Positions 60,641 through 64,000 of a stretch of DNA of 64,000 nucleotides are shown in pieces; positions within the stretch are counted from its first letter, which is position 1; every line of letters begins with the position of its first letter. The notes under the pieces are model-generated. The model was not told the DNA's origin and ran no database searches. It saw nothing but the letters and a program-made list of their open reading frames with translations. Where the stretch lies: the NCBI GenBank assembly GCA_022340805.1, contig JAJDNF010000033.1, positions 62,001 to 126,000 on the forward strand, written 5' to 3'. This stretch comes from Chromatiaceae bacterium (lineage in GTDB: Bacteria; Pseudomonadota; Gammaproteobacteria; Chromatiales; Chromatiaceae). The position numbers and the translations under genes are program-made.

Positions 60641-62332
60641 ATGCCCATTTTCAACGAGATTCGCTTCGACAACCTGCGCGGCGACCTGTTCGGCGGCGTG
60701 ACGGCGGCCATCATCGCGCTGCCGATGGCCCTTGCCTTCGGCGTGGCCTCGGGTGCCGGGCCCGCCGCCGGGCTCTACGGCGCCGTGCTGGTCGGCCTGT
60801 TTGCCGCCCTGTTCGGCGGTACCCCGACGCTGATCTCGGAACCGACTGGGCCGATGACGGTGGTCATGACGGCGGTCATCGCCAACCTGATCGCGGCCAA
60901 CCCCGAACAGGGCATGGCGATGGCCTTCACGGTGGTGATGCTGGCCGGGATCTTTCAGATGATCTTCGGCGCGCTCAAACTCGGGCACTACGTGACCATG
61001 ATGCCGTACACGGTGATCTCCGGTTTCATGACCGGGATCGGCGTGATCCTGGTTGTGTTGCAACTCGGCCCCTTCCTCGGCCACGCAACGCCACCCGGCG
61101 GGGTGATCGGCACATTCGAAGCGCTGCCGGCGCTGATCGCCGACATCCAGCCCGCCGAGACGGCCCTGGCCGTATTCACCTTCGGCCTGATCGTACTGTT
61201 CCCCAAGCGCCTGCGCCGACTGCTGCCACCGCAGCTGCTGGCACTGGTCGTGGGCACGCTGGTCTCGCTATTCCTGTTCGCCAACATGGACATCCGGCAG
61301 ATCGGCGAGATACCTACCGGCCTGCCGGCGCTCCACATGCCGGTGTTCACGGCCGCACAGTGGCAGTTGATGGTCGTGGACGCGGCGGTGCTCGCGGTGC
61401 TCGGCAGCATCGATGCGCTGCTGACCTCGGTGATCGCCGAGAGCATGACACGCAAGGAGCACAGCTCGAACAAGGAGCTGTTCGGCCAGGGCATGGGTAA
61501 CCTCGCCTCCGGCCTTTTCGGCGGCATCGCGGGCGCCGGCGCGACCATGGGCACCGTGGTCAACATCCAGGCCGGCGGCAGCAGCGCCCTGTCGGGGCTC
61601 ACCCGCGCCCTATTGCTGCTGATCGTCGTGATCTGGGCAGGACCGCTGACCGCGCACATCCCGCTCGCGGTGCTCGCCGGGATCGCGCTTAAGGTCGGCT
61701 TCGACATCATCGACTGGTCCTTCCTGAAGCGCGCGCACCGGGTGTCATCGAAGGCGGCGATGATCATGTACGGTGTGATCGGGCTGACGGTGTTCGTCGA
61801 CCTGATTACCGCGGTGGCGCTCGGTGTGTTCGTCGCCAACGTGCTGACGATAGAGCGCATGGTCAGGCTGCAGAGCCGTTCGGTGAAGACCATCAAACAC
61901 TCGGATGGGGCCGACGATCTTACCCGGGACGAGCAGACCCTGCTGGAGCAGGCGAAGGGCCGGATACTGGTGTTCGAGCTGGGCGGGCCGCTGATATTCG
62001 GTGTCGCCAAGGCGATCTCGCGGCAGCACGCGGTACTTCCCGATCACGAGGTGCTGATCATGGATTTCACCGGGGTGCCGGTGCTCGGCGTCTCGTCGTC
62101 GCTTGCGCTGGAGAAGATGATCCTGGAAGACCTGGAGCGGCGGCACCCGGTGTTCGTCGCCGGCGCCGAGGGTGACGTGATGCAGCGACTCGAGACCCTC
62201 GGACTAATCGACGCCCTGCCCGCCGAACACATCGTCCGCACGCGCCAGCAGGCTTTAGAGATAGCCACGAGGCTCCTGGAGGACAGGAGCAACGGCGGCA
62301 GCCGGCAGGCCGGCCAGGCAGCAGTGGCATGA
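60641..62332 (+). CDS. SulP/SLC26 family anion transporter with STAS domain (BicA-like)
   Basis: 563 aa. About 12-14 hydrophobic segments starting GGVTAAIIALPMALAFGVAS, with the SulP core GPTGP-like SEPTGPMTVVMTAV, and a C-terminal STAS domain (about 440-550: ILVFELGGPLIFGVAKAI; VLIMDFTGVPVLGVSSSLAL). Length and sequence fit BicA-type sodium-dependent bicarbonate carriers; sulfate transport is also possible. Downstream RbcS-like and CsoS1D genes favour bicarbonate uptake, by inference. Confidence 0.88.
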   Translation: MPIFNEIRFDNLRGDLFGGVTAAIIALPMALAFGVASGAGPAAGLYGAVLVGLFAALFGGTPTLISEPTGPMTVVMTAVIANLIAANPEQGMAMAFTVVMLAGIFQMIFGALKLGHYVTMMPYTVISGFMTGIGVILVVLQLGPFLGHATPPGGVIGTFEALPALIADIQPAETALAVFTFGLIVLFPKRLRRLLPPQLLALVVGTLVSLFLFANMDIRQIGEIPTGLPALHMPVFTAAQWQLMVVDAAVLAVLGSIDALLTSVIAESMTRKEHSSNKELFGQGMGNLASGLFGGIAGAGATMGTVVNIQAGGSSALSGLTRALLLLIVVIWAGPLTAHIPLAVLAGIALKVGFDIIDWSFLKRAHRVSSKAAMIMYGVIGLTVFVDLITAVALGVFVANVLTIERMVRLQSRSVKTIKHSDGADDLTRDEQTLLEQAKGRILVFELGGPLIFGVAKAISRQHAVLPDHEVLIMDFTGVPVLGVSSSLALEKMILEDLERRHPVFVAGAEGDVMQRLETLGLIDALPAEHIVRTRQQALEIATRLLEDRSNGGSRQAGQAAVA

Positions 62333-62527
62333 GCAGCGCGCGCGGCAAGCTATCGATGAATCGCGTGCGACCCATAGTTCATAGACCTGCATCTATCACG
62401 GTCGCGCCCATTTCCGATTTCCGTTACTTGGGTTCGCCCACTACTCTCACCACTCGAGGCTGCAGCCGCGCAACGGCGGCAGTCGCGCGAACCGCTCATC
62501 GGGCACAACGGCTTGGGAGAAAGAAAC

Positions 62528-62842
62528 ATGCAGGCGATAGAGCAACGGGACGGGGCAGGCTGCGACTCCGCCGCAGACCGCGCACTGGGACAGATCGGCA
62601 GGTGTCTCAGGCGCGGCTGCGTGATCTGCATCGAACACGCACCGGCGATGGCGCCACGTTTCACGCCCTGGCAGACCTGGGGGAAACGCTGCTGTTACAG
62701 CGGCGACACGCAGGAGATCTATACCGAGATCGACCGCTGTCGCGACGCCCACGCCGATCATCACATACGACTGAACATCGAGGACTACAGCTTCCGCAGC
62801 CGTTTCTCGCTGGTGGTGCACAGCCCGACCAACGAGGCCTGA
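62528..62842 (+). CDS. Orphan RuBisCO small-subunit-like protein
   Basis: 104 aa from ATG 62528 after GGGAGAAAG. The chain follows form I RbcS/CbbS in order: LGQIGRCLRRGCVICIEHA (beta/helix start with the IEH motif), TPWQTWG (aligns to YWxMW), EIYTEIDRCRDAHADHHIRL (ExxCR...HxR) and SRFSLVVHSP (FVVYRP-like). The first helix region and loops differ and have extra cysteines (CLRRGCVIC, KRCCYS). No cbbL is adjacent. It could be an SSU-like linker (as in CcmM), a decoy, or a partner for a carboxysome. Between the SulP transporter and csoS1D. Confidence 0.7.
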   Translation: MQAIEQRDGAGCDSAADRALGQIGRCLRRGCVICIEHAPAMAPRFTPWQTWGKRCCYSGDTQEIYTEIDRCRDAHADHHIRLNIEDYSFRSRFSLVVHSPTNEA

Positions 62843-62999
62843 GCCAGGCGAGTCGCCCTTCCCGGCACGGGCAGGCCGGCACCGGCCTTAGTGCCGTCCC
62901 CACGCGCCCGCCGTGCGGCCCATGCCAGACGATTGGCAGGGGTCGGCGCGGGCAAACTCAGCTATCCTGTTGCGCTCCTGCCCAGGACAAGGCGCCGGG

Positions 63000-63614
63000 A
63001 TGATCGCACTCAGGACCTACGTCTATATCGACTCGCTGCAGCCGCAGCTGGCGGCCTACATGGCGACCGTGTCGCAGGGCTTTCTGCCGGTGCCCGGCGA
63101 CGCCTGCCTGTGGATCGAGGTGTCGCCCGGTATGGCGATCCACCGCCTGACCGACATGGCACTGAAGGCGACCCGGGTGCATCTGGCCCAGCAGGTCGTG
63201 GAGCGCGCCTATGGCTCGATGGTTGTCCACCAGCGCGACCAGAGTGACGTACGCGAGGCAGGACGACTGCTGCTCGCAAAGATGGGGGCGAGCCAGGAAC
63301 AGCGGGAACGGTGCCGGATCGCCTGGCAGGAGGTGATCCGTGGCATGACGCCCGACCACACGGTGCTGATCAACCGCCAGGACCGGCGCGGTTCGATGAT
63401 CCTCCCCGGCCAGAGCATGTTCATCCTCGAGACGGAGCCCGCCGGCTACATCGTGTACGCGGCCAACCAGGCCGAAAAAGCCGCCAACATCACGCTGATC
63501 GACGTGCGCGCGGTCGGCGCCTTCGGGCGCCTGATCCTGTCCGGCAAGGAAGGCGACGTCGACGAGGCCGCGGCCGCGGCGGTAGCGGCGATCGAGAATC
63601 CCTCCGGCACCTGA
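63000..63614 (+). CDS. csoS1D: CsoS1D-type tandem-BMC carboxysome shell protein
   Basis: 204 aa from ATG 63000 (AAGG seven bases upstream). Two tandem BMC domains: [41 protein letters not shown]; then the gating pair E68-R69 in VVERAYG; second domain [40 protein letters not shown] and [12 protein letters not shown]. These are the CsoS1D hallmarks. It lacks the about 50-residue N-terminal extension of the cyanobacterial form. CsoS1D is a trimeric pseudohexamer with a gated pore in the alpha-carboxysome shell. Confidence 0.9.
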   Translation: MIALRTYVYIDSLQPQLAAYMATVSQGFLPVPGDACLWIEVSPGMAIHRLTDMALKATRVHLAQQVVERAYGSMVVHQRDQSDVREAGRLLLAKMGASQEQRERCRIAWQEVIRGMTPDHTVLINRQDRRGSMILPGQSMFILETEPAGYIVYAANQAEKAANITLIDVRAVGAFGRLILSGKEGDVDEAAAAAVAAIENPSGT

Positions 63615-63631
63615 CCCACGGCCAACCGTCC

Positions 63632-64000
63632 ATGCACCGCCGCGAACTGCTGAATCTGCTGGACCGACACCGCACCCGCTTCATGGACGAGGCAGCGCAC
63701 GTCACCCGTACCCGCGCCTTCGTCGCGGCCCACCAAGACTGCTTTCACTGCGACCTGTGGCCGGGACACGTGACCGGTTCGGCCTGGGTGGTCAACCCCG
63801 GCAGGGACAGTGTGCTGCTGCTGCACCATCGCAAACACAACCAGTGGTTCCAGCCCGGCGGACACGCCGACGGCGACGCCGACATCCTGCGGGTCGCGCT
63901 GCGCGAGACCTCGGAGGAAACCGGGTTGGACCCGTCGCACATCCGCTTGGTCGAAGACGCGATCTTCGATGTCGACATCCACCGGATAGCGGCGAGTCCG
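63632..64000 (+). CDS. Nudix hydrolase (3' truncated by window)
   Basis: First 123 residues, starting at ATG 63632, 17 nt after csoS1D. The Nudix box reads GGHADGDADILRVALRETSE then ETGL; the first Glu of the consensus (Gx5E) is Ala, a variant I recall in the GGHADGD group. The upstream sequence (HCDLWPGHVTGSAWVV) is also typical of that group. Probably active on a nucleotide derivative. The end lies beyond the window. Confidence 0.8.
   Translation, partial: MHRRELLNLLDRHRTRFMDEAAHVTRTRAFVAAHQDCFHCDLWPGHVTGSAWVVNPGRDSVLLLHHRKHNQWFQPGGHADGDADILRVALRETSEETGLDPSHIRLVEDAIFDVDIHRIAASP

Noticed and set aside
1-64000. tRNA/rRNA genes, CRISPR arrays, insertion sequences, prophage
   Set aside because: None could be recognised by eye; the only repeats are the 147-bp tandem unit and its dispersed palindrome.

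Overview
The window is GC-rich, gene-dense chromosomal DNA from a sulfur-oxidising, probably chemolithoautotrophic gammaproteobacterium. The main pointers are a sulfur oxygenase reductase (57058-57999), a periplasmic rhodanese (48393-49049), a SulP/BicA-type anion transporter followed by an orphan RuBisCO-small-subunit-like protein and a CsoS1D-type carboxysome shell protein (60641-63614), a Pseudomonas-type nrdA with two nrdB genes, and typical gammaproteobacterial housekeeping genes (folE, ppnP, sprT, tsaB, sbcB, rlmJ, nadA). I saw no tRNA, rRNA, insertion sequence, CRISPR array or prophage. The genus is not determined.

Layout. 1-2.3 kb: the end of an unknown gene and a FimX-like degenerate GGDEF/EAL protein. 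2.4-7.1 kb, minus strand: two membrane proteins, an orphan ParA ATPase and three exported proline/arginine-rich proteins, two of them clear paralogues with TTG starts. 7.1-12.4 kb: an RND pump with an unusual basic C-terminal tail, plus its adaptor. 12.9-19.2 kb, plus strand: dynamin-like GTPase, ROK sugar kinase, nrtR-nadA-pap (NAD and polyphosphate metabolism), SirB-like protein. 19.1-21.5 kb, minus strand: cytochrome b561-like protein, mobB, and a chimera of a NasT receiver domain with the C-terminus of an assimilatory nitrate reductase, possibly a relic of a nitrate-assimilation locus. 22.1-28.6 kb: TlpA-like thioredoxin and nrdA-nrdB1-nrdB2 behind a promoter with DnaA-like and NrdR boxes. 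29-34.5 kb: NrdR-box-preceded zinc-ribbon protein, GAF-PAS-GGDEF-EAL protein, folE, ppnP, sprT, CBS protein. 34.5-50 kb: a 147-bp repeat, then many small conserved or unknown genes, a PlsC acyltransferase, lipase-like hydrolases, rhodanese and ankyrin lipoprotein. 50-57 kb: OmpA/BON protein, HHH protein, MFS transporter, sbcB, tsaB, qor. 57-64 kb: sor, methyltransferase, rlmJ, yjbQ, then the sulP/rbcS-like/csoS1D group and a Nudix gene cut by the window end.

Main observations. (1) The promoter of nrdA and that of an unrelated exported protein 16.6 kb away share an identical 40-bp block with DnaA-like boxes, a NrdR box and a -35 element, and both have a second NrdR-like box 32 bp downstream; a third NrdR-type double box lies upstream of a 69-aa CxxC protein. 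This suggests a NrdR regulon that reaches beyond ribonucleotide reductase. (2) A stand-alone RuBisCO-small-subunit-like protein sits between an anion transporter and a CsoS1D shell protein with no cbbL in view, which looks like a carboxysome satellite locus. (3) The NasT-NasA chimera, the paired R2 subunits and the two-gene exported family also merit a second look.

All calls come from reading the sequence and from memory of protein families; no database search was run.
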